This document shows, piece by piece, positions 16,015-23,711 of a stretch of 38,670 bases of DNA. The translations under genes were made by a program, and so were the position numbers. The notes under the pieces are model-generated. The model was not told where the DNA came from and did no database searches. It saw nothing but the letters and a program-made list of their open reading frames with translations. Position 1 is the stretch's first letter, and every line of letters begins with the position of its first letter. The stretch comes from an uncultured Bacteroidales bacterium. Lineage in GTDB: Bacteria; Bacteroidota; Bacteroidia; Bacteroidales; UBA932. The stretch lies in contig CAKVAS010000024.1 in assembly GCA_934725015.1 (NCBI GenBank), forward strand, positions 1 through 38,670. The letters run 5' to 3'.

Positions 16015-16677
16015 CTATTCCCAGTCGGTGAGCTTGAGGCGGAACTTGATGCTGGTGGAGAGCTGTCCTTCCTCTCCCCTGATGCGGCTGGGGAAAGTGC
16101 GTCGTGACTCCTCGATGAAGCCGAGTTTGCGGAAGACATTGCCGTCCTGCTCTATGCCTTCACGGACAGCGCGGCCGGGAACGGCAGTGGAGATGGCGTA
16201 GGTCATCACGTCGTCGGGGTGGCGGTCGCCGATGAAAGCCTTGAGCAGCTTGCCCATGCCGCCCACTACCCGGGTGTCGCGGAGAGAGGCGTAGCGCACC
16301 CACTCATAGGAACTGACCGTCCGTCCCTGCTTTTCCCAGCGGCGCGCGTTCGAGAAGGTCGCGACGGCGACAAGTTCGCCGGCGATGTTCTCCCCGGACT
16401 CAACTTTGCCCTCATCACCGGCTCCCGCAACCGGGACTTCATGCATGAGGGCGCCGCCTCCCTCCGCGAACTTTGCCTCTGTCAGGACTCCACGTCTTTC
16501 CGCCGCCCCGGTGGCGCGGCGGCGGAAAAGTCCGTAGCAGTCGCGGCAGGCGGCGCTTCCATAGACGTGATTGGCATCGAGGAAGCGGTCGGCAGTGGGT
16601 CTGTCGATTTTCCGCACGTCACAGTTCCTTGCAAACACGGTCCTTTCAGTGATTATGGGGTCGTTCAGCATATTCAT
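16015..16677 (-). CDS. Hypothetical protein with GNAT-like pattern
   Basis: A 220-aa protein of unknown function. Its second half reads like GNAT-superfamily acyltransferase-like proteins often seen in phages and accessory regions: ELVAVATFSNARRW, SSYEWVRYASLRDT, VVGGMGKLLKAF, then a YAISTAVPGR and NVFRKLGF segment. The N-terminal part has CRDCYGLFRRR, a possible metal-binding or structural piece. Between these parts sits an insert (about 58-96) rich in Ala, Glu and Gly without visible fold signal. A second ATG two codons downstream (16671) is an alternative start. It is transcribed away from the ZIP transporter gene. The fold assignment is a pattern judgement only and no substrate can be named. 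Confidence 0.65.
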   Translation of the reverse strand: MNMLNDPIITERTVFARNCDVRKIDRPTADRFLDANHVYGSAACRDCYGLFRRRATGAAERRGVLTEAKFAEGGGALMHEVPVAGAGDEGKVESGENIAGELVAVATFSNARRWEKQGRTVSSYEWVRYASLRDTRVVGGMGKLLKAFIGDRHPDDVMTYAISTAVPGRAVREGIEQDGNVFRKLGFIEESRRTFPSRIRGEEGQLSTSIKFRLKLTDWE

Positions 16678-16738
16678 AATTGCGCGAAGATATAAAAATT
16701 TGCCCTCAAAACCATATTCCGCAAAGGCGAAAATTGAC

Positions 16739-16746
16739 TATCTTTG
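16739..16746 (+). promoter_or_regulatory. -7 box of the ZIP transporter gene
   Basis: TATCTTTG is a perfect TAnnTTTG match placed only 7 bases before the ATG at 16754, so the transcript would start at or just before the start codon. No -33 TTTG is present at 19-21 bases. Confidence 0.6.
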
Positions 16747-16753
16747 CAGCAAC

Positions 16754-17521
16754 ATGAGTACAGGCATTCAATATCTTCTGATTACGGCGGCAGGCGTGGG
16801 TGGCTCTACGCTCTTCGGCTACATTCTCGGCTACTTCATAAAGGACGTGCCGCACAAGGTGAACGATGCGATTCTGGGGCTCTGCGCCGGAATCATGATG
16901 GCGGCGGCGATTATGGGACTCATTGTCCCTGCCATAGATTCATACGGCGGATTTCCGGGGAAACTTATCCCGATTGCAGGCGTTTTCGTCGGGGCGCTGT
17001 TCCTGACTTTTATCGACCGCTTCACCCCACATCTGCACAGGCTCGCAGGCCTTGACAACGAGGCGCACGCCAACGACAGGCATCTCGACCGCATCCTTCT
17101 GTTCGTCCTCGCCATTGCCATCCACAAGTTCCCCGAAGGAATGTCCGCAGGCGTAGGATTTGCCGGAGGAGGCGCTCCGGAACTTCTCGGAAGCGCGGTC
17201 AGCGTGGCAATCGGAATCTCCATCCAGAACATCCCGGAGGGAATGGTGATTGTCTCCCCTCTCCTTCTCGCCGGAGTCAGCCGAGGACGCACGCTCGTCA
17301 TCGCACTCGCCATCACCGCGCTCGAGGTCGCAGGAGTTTTCACAGGCTACCTTCTCGGCTCCATCTCGGAGTTTTTCCTCCCGTTCATGCTGGCATTCTC
17401 CGGCGGCGCGATGCTCTATGTGGTCAGCGACGAGATGATTCCCGAGTCCCACGCCCACGGCTACCAAAAGTCCGCCACCTTCGCCCTCATAGCCGGATTC
17501 ATCTTCATGCTGCTCATCTGA
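16754..17521 (+). CDS. ZIP family metal transporter (ZupT-like)
   Basis: A 255-aa inner-membrane transporter for divalent metals such as zinc, iron or manganese. It has about eight hydrophobic segments. The metal-binding signatures HKFPEGMSAGVGF in TM4 and QNIPEGMVIVSPLL in TM5 are intact, and the TM3-TM4 loop contains a His-rich stretch with HLHRL and HANDRHLD. It ends with the typical DEMIPESHAHG motif before the last TM. The start at 16754 gives the natural ZIP N-terminus; an in-frame extension to 16571 reads through the upstream gene and its promoter region. The length matches ZupT-type proteins. Confidence 0.92.
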   Translation: MSTGIQYLLITAAGVGGSTLFGYILGYFIKDVPHKVNDAILGLCAGIMMAAAIMGLIVPAIDSYGGFPGKLIPIAGVFVGALFLTFIDRFTPHLHRLAGLDNEAHANDRHLDRILLFVLAIAIHKFPEGMSAGVGFAGGGAPELLGSAVSVAIGISIQNIPEGMVIVSPLLLAGVSRGRTLVIALAITALEVAGVFTGYLLGSISEFFLPFMLAFSGGAMLYVVSDEMIPESHAHGYQKSATFALIAGFIFMLLI

Positions 17522-17620
17522 TTCCGTCGGGTTTGGCGGTAACTTCCGACCCCATGGCGGGCGAGAAAGAAAGGCAGGCAAGAAAAAAGGCAATTTTTGC
17601 CGGAAATATGCAAATAAAAA

Positions 17621-17651
17621 TTTGCAAAGTCCGATTTTATTCCTACCTTTG
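17621..17651 (+). promoter_or_regulatory. Promoter of tRNA-Phe
   Basis: TTTG at 17621-17624 and TACCTTTG at 17644-17651 are separated by 19 bases, the textbook Bacteroidetes -33/-7 pair. The tRNA starts 17 bases further on. Confidence 0.85.
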
Positions 17652-17668
17652 CAATCCCAAAACGAAAT

Positions 17669-17741
17669 GGTGTCATAGCTCAGTTGGTAGAGCAAAGGAC
17701 TGAAAATCCTTGTGTCCCTGGTTCGATTCCCGGTGACACCA
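17669..17741 (+). tRNA. tRNA-Phe (GAA)
   Basis: A 73-base cloverleaf. The acceptor arms GGTGTCA (17669-17675) and TGACACC (17734-17740) pair fully with A as discriminator; the D arm has AGCTCAGTTGGTAGAGC; the anticodon stem AAGGA/TCCTT frames the loop CTGAAAA with GAA at 17702-17704; the T arm has GGTTCGATTCC. The CCA end is not encoded. Confidence 0.97.
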
Positions 17742-17745
17742 CTTC

Positions 17746-17782
17746 AAAGAGAGTTGCAGCAATGCAGCTCTCTTTCTTTTTA
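17746..17782 (+). terminator. terminator after tRNA-Phe
   Basis: AAAGAGAGTTGCA pairs with TGCAGCTCTCTTT around a GCAA tetraloop, with one T-G wobble, then CTTTTTAT. It separates the tRNA from the DUF4143 gene. Confidence 0.88.
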
Positions 17783-17855
17783 TGCCGTATTTCAAATAAA
17801 AGCATTATCTTTACGGTGCAAAATGTGATACCAATATCAGAAATAACACCATAAT

Positions 17856-19115
17856 ATGATATTTGAACGTAAGAAATACCTAAATGAACTTGTTGCAGAA
17901 CGTGGAAACGGACTTGTGAAGATAATAACAGGAATCAGACGATGCGGAAAATCTTTTCTGCTGTTTGACATCTGGCATAACTGGCTGTTGGAACATGGGG
18001 TGACTGATAGTCACATTATCGAAATACAGCTTGATGATTTCCGGAACAGACAATTGAGAAAACCAGAAGCCTTGCTTGACTATATCGACTCAAAGGTTGT
18101 GGATGACGGCAATCCTTATTATGTTGTACTGGATGAGGTGCAACTGGTAGAAGAGTTCGTGGAGGTTATTCTTAGCTTGACGCACATGAGGAATGTAGAT
18201 GTGTATGTGTCAGGTTCAAACTCCCGCTTTTTGTCAAGCGATGTCGTAACAGAATTTCGTGGCAGGGGTGACGAGATACGCATCTGGCCGCTCACATTTG
18301 ATGAATATTTCAAAGGCGTAGGGGGAGATATACGCAAGGCGTGGAGAAATTATTACACCTTTGGAGGATTGCCGCAAGTGGCCCTGTTGGAAACTGAAGA
18401 AAAAAAGACGGACTATTTGCGTAGTCTGTACGAAACGACTTATCTGCGTGATGTGATAGAACGCAACCATCTACGCAATCCTGAAGGACTTAAAGAATTG
18501 GTGCGTGTGCTTGCATCGTGCATAGGCTCTTCCACCAATCCGACCAGAATAGCCAATACATTCCAATCCGCACAAGGTGTAGTCATAAAAAGAGATACGA
18601 TAAAGCAGTATATTGACTATTTGAAAGATTCTTTCCTCATAGAGGAGGCGCTGCGTTATGATGTAAAAGGCAGAAAATATATTGGCACTGAAACTAAGTA
18701 TTACTTTGCCGATGTTGGCATTCGTTCAGCCATTCTCAACTATCGCCAGCAGGAAGAGACACACATTATGGAGAATATCATCTACAACGAGCTTCGTAGC
18801 CGTGGCTATAATGTGGATGTTGGCTTAGTAGAACTTGGAGGCAAAGATGAGAACGGAAAGTTTGTCAGGAAGCACTTGGAAGTGGATTTTGTGGTGAATC
18901 GTCCGCCGTATAGAGTTTATATCCAATCCGCATTCCATATGCCGACCCCCGAAAAGGAGACGCAGGAACATCGCCCTCTCTTGTCAATCAATGATCATTT
19001 CCGTAAGATTGTTATTGTCGGTGATGACATTCATCGCAAGGAGGATGAGCTTGGAGTATTGACCATTGGCCTGTTAGATTTCCTGACGGACAAAAACTTG
19101 CTGGAGCAGGGGTAA
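17856..19115 (+). CDS. AAA ATPase with DUF4143 domain
   Basis: A 419-aa protein with an N-terminal P-loop ATPase domain (AAA_14 type) and a C-terminal DUF4143 domain. The Walker A is GIRRCGKS (26-33), Walker B is VVLDEVQLV, followed by VYVSGSNSRFLS and FRGRGDEIRIWPLTFDEYF. The C-terminal part has TKYYFADVGIRSAILN and an HLEVDFVV stretch resembling a PD-(D/E)xK-type core. Such proteins are numerous in Bacteroidetes and their role is not established; links to mobile elements or stress have been proposed. The gene is visibly AT-richer than the housekeeping genes and sits directly downstream of tRNA-Phe, a common insertion point. TATCTTTA at 17806-17813 may be its -7 box. Confidence 0.9.
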   Translation: MIFERKKYLNELVAERGNGLVKIITGIRRCGKSFLLFDIWHNWLLEHGVTDSHIIEIQLDDFRNRQLRKPEALLDYIDSKVVDDGNPYYVVLDEVQLVEEFVEVILSLTHMRNVDVYVSGSNSRFLSSDVVTEFRGRGDEIRIWPLTFDEYFKGVGGDIRKAWRNYYTFGGLPQVALLETEEKKTDYLRSLYETTYLRDVIERNHLRNPEGLKELVRVLASCIGSSTNPTRIANTFQSAQGVVIKRDTIKQYIDYLKDSFLIEEALRYDVKGRKYIGTETKYYFADVGIRSAILNYRQQEETHIMENIIYNELRSRGYNVDVGLVELGGKDENGKFVRKHLEVDFVVNRPPYRVYIQSAFHMPTPEKETQEHRPLLSINDHFRKIVIVGDDIHRKEDELGVLTIGLLDFLTDKNLLEQG

Positions 19116-19174
19116 GTAAATTTCACTTCGCCGTATGGCGTTCTACTCTGTCCCCTCGGTTTCTATGAATCAGT

Positions 19175-19200
19175 TACGCCGCCCCATTCGGAGCGGCGTA
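19175..19200. terminator. hairpin between convergent genes, possible weak terminator
   Basis: TACGCCGC (19175-19182) and GCGGCGTA (19193-19200) form a perfect 8-bp stem around a 10-base loop, between the convergent ATPase and lipoprotein genes. No convincing T-run follows on either strand, so its terminator role is uncertain. Confidence 0.45.
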
Positions 19201-19222
19201 TCTATTGGAAATAAACTTAACA

Positions 19223-21451
19223 CTATTTCGTAAAGGTTATCACTACTTTTGATGTTTTTCCTATGCTACTGCCAACTTTAATTTTAAAATACCCGCCATT
19301 ATCAGAGTTTTTAGTTGGTTGCGCCGTAGAGCCTATGATTTTTGTAAAACTTCCTGATGTCGAGGTAATTTGAATGTTTGTGATTTGCCCTAAGTCTGTA
19401 GAATTATACAACATACCTTTACCTTTTTGCCATTGCATAACTTGGCTTTGGAGCATTATCTGTGATGATGTCCATTTCACATCCAATGTGCTGCCATCTG
19501 ACGCAATAGCCGGCGTCGTCTTTTCATTATTATTGTCGTCATAACTCTTTGAGTTAAAGCTTTCTGTATCTATTGTTAATGTGTATTCTTTGACTGGTAC
19601 AGTTGCCAACTGAACTAATGAGATTATATGATTCAGATCACCAGCAGATATGGTAATCGTAGCGGTGCGGGCATCGCCGTCGTTGGCGGCGACCGTGACA
19701 GTGAAGCCGGAGTTGTCAAAGAGAACCGATGGTTTGAAGTTGGTTTCGTCGGTGGAAGTTACGGTCCAGCTTGTTTGATTGGTTTTCACCGTGAATTTGA
19801 GTTCAGCGCCTGCGGCAGGGATTTCATCTTTGTATTCGGACGGAGAAACCGTGAGGTATGGGTTCGGATTCTCTCCGGTCTTGACTGTTGCCGTTGAAGC
19901 CGCTGACTTTGAGACGGAAGCGTCTTCAGGATTGGCAACTACTGAAACCGTATATTCCGTGTCATACTCAAGATTCTCGAATGAGCAGCTTGTACCTGAA
20001 ACTGTCTGTTCTGTCTGACCGGTGCAAGTCACAGTGTAGTCCTTAGCACCTGACACGGCATCCCAAGTTACAGTAACCGTCTGTCCGTCAACCACTGTTT
20101 TGACATTTGCCGGAGCGACCAATGCGCTGCTTGATGAAAGACGATAAAGCTGAGGCAGAAGCATATTCTCTTGTACAGCAGATGTATATGGCAAAAATCT
20201 CGGACTTGTGGAGTTATATAGGAATCTATTGGGTGTCGCCGCTGATGTGCTCGTCTGGATAGTTGCATCATTCGAAGAATCAATTGTTATCTTCCATGTA
20301 GTAGTGCCATTATCCCATGAGGCATTCTTTGCTTTAGTGGAGCCCAATTTCTCTCCATTCTCATTTGTCAAAGTCCATTCATTGACTACACCTCCCAAAG
20401 CCAAAATAACAGCTTCTGAAGGCAATTCTATGAGAGTATTTTTATCTGAGGAAAACTTTGCTTCAACAGAAGCCATAAAGTCCTTGGCAATATCACCGGC
20501 GACCGCGCCCTTATCATTTGACGCAATCACAAGTTTATCCCCAACGGCAAGCGTCGAAGCGTCCGTCACCAGCGTCCAGACCTCGGAGCGGGCCTCACTC
20601 TGCGTAAACCCGGCAACTGCAAATTTAGAAACCTGCCCGGCGACAAACTTCAGAGTCTTTCCCGTCAAATCGATTTCCTTGACATACACGCCCTTATCCG
20701 TCGTGACCGTTACAGTCATTTTCTTGTCAGACAAATCCACCGGCGCGACGGCAAAGAACAGCCCTTCCGTCTTGTTCGTCTTGATTGTAACCGTATTCAC
20801 AGCATCCAGTCCCAACAATTCATCTCCGGCAAACGAATAATTGAAATGTCCGACGAGTTCATTGCCAGCAGACAGCGAAACTTCCTCAACCGTTCCTGCA
20901 CCAGAAGGAAGAGTCACGCTAAGATTACCATAAGCGAGAATATGCTTGAAGTTAAACTCCACCTGATTATCAAACTCGGCAGCCCCGTATTCACTTGAAG
21001 CCACGACAATCTGCGCTTTTTCTTCGCATGAGCCGGACCAAGGAGTCTGCGTCGATGGGATATAAATATAAACCGAGTTGTCCTGCTTATCAACATCTGT
21101 CACGCTGGCCGCAGGGCTCACCGCGACAAACTTATGCATCTGAGCGTCAGCCTCTTTCTCTATTTCAAGAGTAAACGAAGCACTTTTACTGTCAGAGGAC
21201 GGTGCGATGTCAGTCTTCATCAGTTCCCCGCCATTGTAGGACACTGCAACCTGTTCATTGACAGTCCACAATGTCGGATATGAATCTCCGTCCTTCTCTC
21301 CGAAGACGGTCTTGGTGACAGGAGCCGTTGCGCTGAATGTCACCGTCTGCGTCTCGCCCTTCTTGGCGGGCTCGACATTTTCCTTCGCGCAGGAAAGAAC
21401 TGCCATTGCCGGGGCGGCGATGAGCAGGAATGCTTTGAAAATCTTTTTCAT
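19223..21451 (-). CDS. Modular surface lipoprotein: fimbrillin-like, Fn3 and BACON domains
   Basis: A 742-aa secreted lipoprotein. A signal peptide ends in the lipobox AVLSC with Cys21 as lipidation site. Residues about 35-283 resemble the fimbrillin-like domain of Bacteroidetes (VTFSATAPVTKTVFG start, WTVNEQVAVSYNGG, FNFKHILAYGNLSVTL). About 290-440 is a beta-rich module starting WTLVTDASTLAVGDKLVIAS, a pattern I have seen in surface proteins of this phylum without known role. About 445-525 is a fibronectin type III domain, 530-616 a BACON domain (LTVSPSEYKDEIPAAGAELKF, GDARTATITISAG), and 622-742 a further beta domain. Likely exported to the outer membrane and involved in adhesion or glycan contact; this is inference. 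A 48-aa peptide gene lies 12 bases upstream in the same direction. Confidence 0.88.
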   Translation of the reverse strand: MKKIFKAFLLIAAPAMAVLSCAKENVEPAKKGETQTVTFSATAPVTKTVFGEKDGDSYPTLWTVNEQVAVSYNGGELMKTDIAPSSDSKSASFTLEIEKEADAQMHKFVAVSPAASVTDVDKQDNSVYIYIPSTQTPWSGSCEEKAQIVVASSEYGAAEFDNQVEFNFKHILAYGNLSVTLPSGAGTVEEVSLSAGNELVGHFNYSFAGDELLGLDAVNTVTIKTNKTEGLFFAVAPVDLSDKKMTVTVTTDKGVYVKEIDLTGKTLKFVAGQVSKFAVAGFTQSEARSEVWTLVTDASTLAVGDKLVIASNDKGAVAGDIAKDFMASVEAKFSSDKNTLIELPSEAVILALGGVVNEWTLTNENGEKLGSTKAKNASWDNGTTTWKITIDSSNDATIQTSTSAATPNRFLYNSTSPRFLPYTSAVQENMLLPQLYRLSSSSALVAPANVKTVVDGQTVTVTWDAVSGAKDYTVTCTGQTEQTVSGTSCSFENLEYDTEYTVSVVANPEDASVSKSAASTATVKTGENPNPYLTVSPSEYKDEIPAAGAELKFTVKTNQTSWTVTSTDETNFKPSVLFDNSGFTVTVAANDGDARTATITISAGDLNHIISLVQLATVPVKEYTLTIDTESFNSKSYDDNNNEKTTPAIASDGSTLDVKWTSSQIMLQSQVMQWQKGKGMLYNSTDLGQITNIQITSTSGSFTKIIGSTAQPTKNSDNGGYFKIKVGSSIGKTSKVVITFTK

Positions 21452-21463
21452 GGCCTCGTCTGA

Positions 21464-21610
21464 TTAAAAGGTTCCGTAATCCGATTCCGGGGCGTCGTCA
21501 ATCGCTGCGCCCAGAGTCTTGACTTCACTTGCGGCAAATCCGCACTCGGTTGAGACCTGCTCCATGTGCAGGAGCGGGGTCTCATAAGTTTTGCTTTGTA
21601 CTACTAACAT
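21464..21610 (-). CDS. Small protein upstream of the lipoprotein
   Basis: A 48-aa protein (MLVVQSKTYETPLLHMEQV at the start) that ends acidic, APESDYGTF. It lacks a signal peptide. The form, a short Tyr/Pro start, a hydrophobic middle with one Cys, then an acidic tail, resembles the many small Bacteroidetes peptides encoded next to surface lipoproteins, whose role is not known. The ATG at 21608-21610 follows an A-rich leader (read on the minus strand). A longer in-frame ORF to 21853 runs across a terminator-like hairpin and has no protein-like character. The stop lies 12 bases before the lipoprotein ATG, so the two are probably co-transcribed. Confidence 0.6.
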   Translation of the reverse strand: MLVVQSKTYETPLLHMEQVSTECGFAASEVKTLGAAIDDAPESDYGTF

Positions 21611-21675
21611 TGTTTTTAATATATTAAGGTTGTTTGTTCCCAACATCCGGCCGCTCAGCTTTTCACATCGCGTCC

Positions 21676-21731
21676 AAATAAAAAGGGGACCCGTGACGGA
21701 CGGCACATGACGATTCACATCGGCGGTCCCC
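21676..21731 (-). terminator. terminator-like hairpin in the leader of the peptide-lipoprotein unit
   Basis: Read on the minus strand, GGGGACC and GGTCCCC (plus coordinates 21725-21731 and 21685-21691) pair around a 33-base loop and are followed by TTTTTATTT. It lies 66-120 bases upstream of the small-peptide start, so it either ends an upstream transcript or acts as an attenuator. Confidence 0.55.
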
Positions 21732-21862
21732 GAAAATACCTTTATAATTTCAATTACGTCCGTGATTCTCTCTCCCTCCATAGCCGAAGAGCGCCGGTAT
21801 GAAATCCGCACAGACAGGATTTTACGGCATGGGCATATACGACTTGAGGGCACCGCCGCCTG

Positions 21863-22112
21863 CTAAGGCAACGATACCCTCAAGGATACGTCTTCCGCTA
21901 TTTTTCCGGTCAGTTCATCAGAGAGTGCATAGCCGCAATATATACCCCCCCCCAACAAGGCTCAGGACACACTGCGTCACAACATCACTATGCCGTTTCA
22001 TCAACCGCATGACACTTCGTAATATAAAGGTTGTTATAAATTTCGGCTCATCGTCTATATTCAGCGACTTGCCGTTTTCTTTCCGGGGACAAATGTCGCC
22101 ATTATTCCTCAT
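21863..22112 (-). pseudogene. possible small ORF broken at a G9 tract
   Basis: An ATG at 22112 (minus) opens a frame that reaches the G9 run (C9 at 21945-21953) and stops 9 codons after it. With one G fewer it would continue to the stop at 21863 and end in SDELTGKIAEDVSLRVSLP, which looks more protein-like. I do not recognise the product. It may be a phase-variable gene, a decayed gene, a sequencing error or chance. Confidence 0.2.
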
Positions 22113-22252
22113 ATTTGCAAAACATATTCACATTTTCCACGACATTTTTCCTGACGGACAGGACTCACTTCGGCATTAGCATGAATGTTGCGGGGAGTGC
22201 GGGGCTGCGGCGGAAGGACGAAGATGGATGCAGCAAAAAATCGTGAAAAAAT

Positions 22253-23230
22253 ATGACAAACTGGAACGTATCGGACAATTTTCATGACCTCGGCTGGCTC
22301 GGATGCCAGGCGGAGATGATTTGGAAGGCTCATGTCACAAACTGGTTCTGGAGACCGCGCGCCGAAAGGCGCAAAGTCCGTACGGAGGTGACGGGCAGGT
22401 GCATAGGCAGATACCTCAACCGCTATGTTCCGTCGATAAGGAGCCTGCGTCCTGAGGACTGCGCTCCGGACAGACTTCCCGGCAAGGAAACCGGGAAAAA
22501 TCAGCCGGACGAAGAGGACGGGATCATCTGGTCCATCTGGCTTCAGGGCGAAGAGGCCGCGCCGGCTCTTGTCAAGGCCTGCTGGAGAAGCGCACGGGCC
22601 AACTGTCCGGGACACAGGCTTGTGGTTCTTGACGAAAAAACCGTATTCAACTACATCACGCTTCCGCCGGAAATCGTCGGTCTGTGGCAGGCCGGGAAGA
22701 TTTCCCCGGCCCATTTCTCAGACCTGTGCAGAGTCGAACTTCTGTATGAACACGGGGGACTCTGGCTCGACGCGACTGACTTCATAGCCCATCCCCTGCC
22801 ACAGTGGCTTTGGGACGAGGATTTCTTCGCCTATCTTGCAGGAGACATAAATTCCTACACCTTTATGCAGAACTGTTTCATCAGGGCGCGCCGGGGGAAT
22901 TTCCTCATCGCGGCGTGGCGGGCGATGATGTTCGCATACTGGAAAGAAAACACCCGCCATATCCACTATTTCCAGCACCAGATGATGTTTCACAAGGTCG
23001 TGGAGACGAATCCGGCCGCGGCGGAGCTTTTCGCGAAGATGCCGAAGCTTTCCCAGAACCCGACGCATTCCCTGTGGTGGGGCTACGGCGACAAGCCTTT
23101 CGACCCGGATGTCTTTGAACGCCTGACCTCCACTTCCATGTTCCAGAAGACCAGCTTCAAGTCCGCCGCTGCCAGAACCCCGGTTCCGGGCAGCTTCGCC
23201 GACGAAATGATAAACCGGATGTATCTGTGA
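22253..23230 (+). CDS. Capsular polysaccharide synthesis-type glycosyltransferase (Caps_synth, GT32-like)
   Basis: A 325-aa glycosyltransferase of the DXD-containing Caps_synth group. Key segments are GIIWSIWLQGEEAAP (90-104), the SDLCRVELLYEHGGLWLDATDF stretch (156-177, in which DATD at 173-176 is the metal/nucleotide-sugar site), FMQNCFIRARRGN, and a C-terminal GYGDKPFD region. It probably adds a sugar to a surface polysaccharide at the cytoplasmic membrane. A hydrophilic loop (about 62-89) without family character precedes the catalytic core. It stands alone, with no nearby flippase or polymerase; the related glycan genes begin about 1.8 kb downstream at ppa. A CATATTTG box lies about 135 bases upstream of the ATG. 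Confidence 0.85.
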   Translation: MTNWNVSDNFHDLGWLGCQAEMIWKAHVTNWFWRPRAERRKVRTEVTGRCIGRYLNRYVPSIRSLRPEDCAPDRLPGKETGKNQPDEEDGIIWSIWLQGEEAAPALVKACWRSARANCPGHRLVVLDEKTVFNYITLPPEIVGLWQAGKISPAHFSDLCRVELLYEHGGLWLDATDFIAHPLPQWLWDEDFFAYLAGDINSYTFMQNCFIRARRGNFLIAAWRAMMFAYWKENTRHIHYFQHQMMFHKVVETNPAAAELFAKMPKLSQNPTHSLWWGYGDKPFDPDVFERLTSTSMFQKTSFKSAAARTPVPGSFADEMINRMYL

Positions 23231-23267
23231 CGCCGTCGCGTTCCGGAAAATTTCGCTGTTCTTCTTT

Positions 23268-23299
23268 TTTGTTTTTAAGAAAATAATGAGCCATATTTG
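23268..23299 (+). promoter_or_regulatory. Promoter of rbfA
   Basis: TTTG (23268-23271) and CATATTTG (23292-23299) are separated by 20 bases, a good -33/-7 pair with one mismatch at the first base of the -7 box. The predicted transcript starts about 20 bases before the rbfA ATG. Confidence 0.7.
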
Positions 23300-23326
23300 C
23301 AGGAAATCTGAAAAGAAAACGATTAT

Positions 23327-23674
23327 ATGGAAACACAGGAAAGCACCAGGCAGCTGAAGGTTGCCAGAGAGATACAGAGGGAGATGGCGGAGATTCTCCG
23401 CAGCAAGGGAATGGCGGCGTTCGACGGGGCTCTGCTCAGCGTGAGCGGGGTGAAAATCAGTTCAGACCTGTCTGTGGCGAAGATTTACGTCAGCGTGTTC
23501 CCGTCGGACAAGGCGGAGGGAGTGATGGCAAAACTGAAGGAGAACGCACGCGGCCTCCGAGGAGAGCTCGGCCATGCCATGGGCAAGCAGCTGCGCATCG
23601 TGCCTGAAATCATCTTCTATCTGGATTCGTCGCTGGACTATGTCGAGCACATCGAGGAGCTGCTGAAAAAATGA
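23327..23674 (+). CDS. rbfA: Ribosome-binding factor A
   Basis: A 115-aa KH-fold protein that assists maturation of the 16S rRNA 5' end in the 30S subunit. The chain has the typical order: VAREIQREMAEILR helix, ALLSVSGVKISSDLSVAKIYVSV, a helix with LKENARGLRGELGHAMGKQLR, and the VPEIIFYLDSSLDY end. The length is normal. It has its own promoter and is followed after 37 bases by the FtsX-like permease gene, with which it is probably co-transcribed. Confidence 0.94.
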   Translation: METQESTRQLKVAREIQREMAEILRSKGMAAFDGALLSVSGVKISSDLSVAKIYVSVFPSDKAEGVMAKLKENARGLRGELGHAMGKQLRIVPEIIFYLDSSLDYVEHIEELLKK

Positions 23675-23711
23675 AAAACCGCTAAAAGGCGGATTGCGGC
23701 GTTGCACCGAA

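Larger units (their letters stand above)
21611..22252. other. 642-base stretch without a secure gene
   Basis: This gap between the divergent small-peptide and Caps_synth-like genes contains a terminator-like hairpin on the minus strand (21676-21731), an 8-bp stem enclosing a smaller stem (21843-21884), a run of nine C (21945-21953) and a CATATTTG promoter-like box on the plus strand (22110-22117). A broken minus-strand reading frame crosses the C9 tract. No open frame on either strand looks like a known protein. Confidence 0.7.

Noticed and set aside
16571..16753. N-terminal extension of the ZIP transporter
   Set aside because: It overlaps the divergent GNAT-like gene and crosses the TATCTTTG promoter box.
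19175..19200. Hairpin as a confident bidirectional terminator
   Set aside because: The stem is perfect but no U-run follows on either strand.
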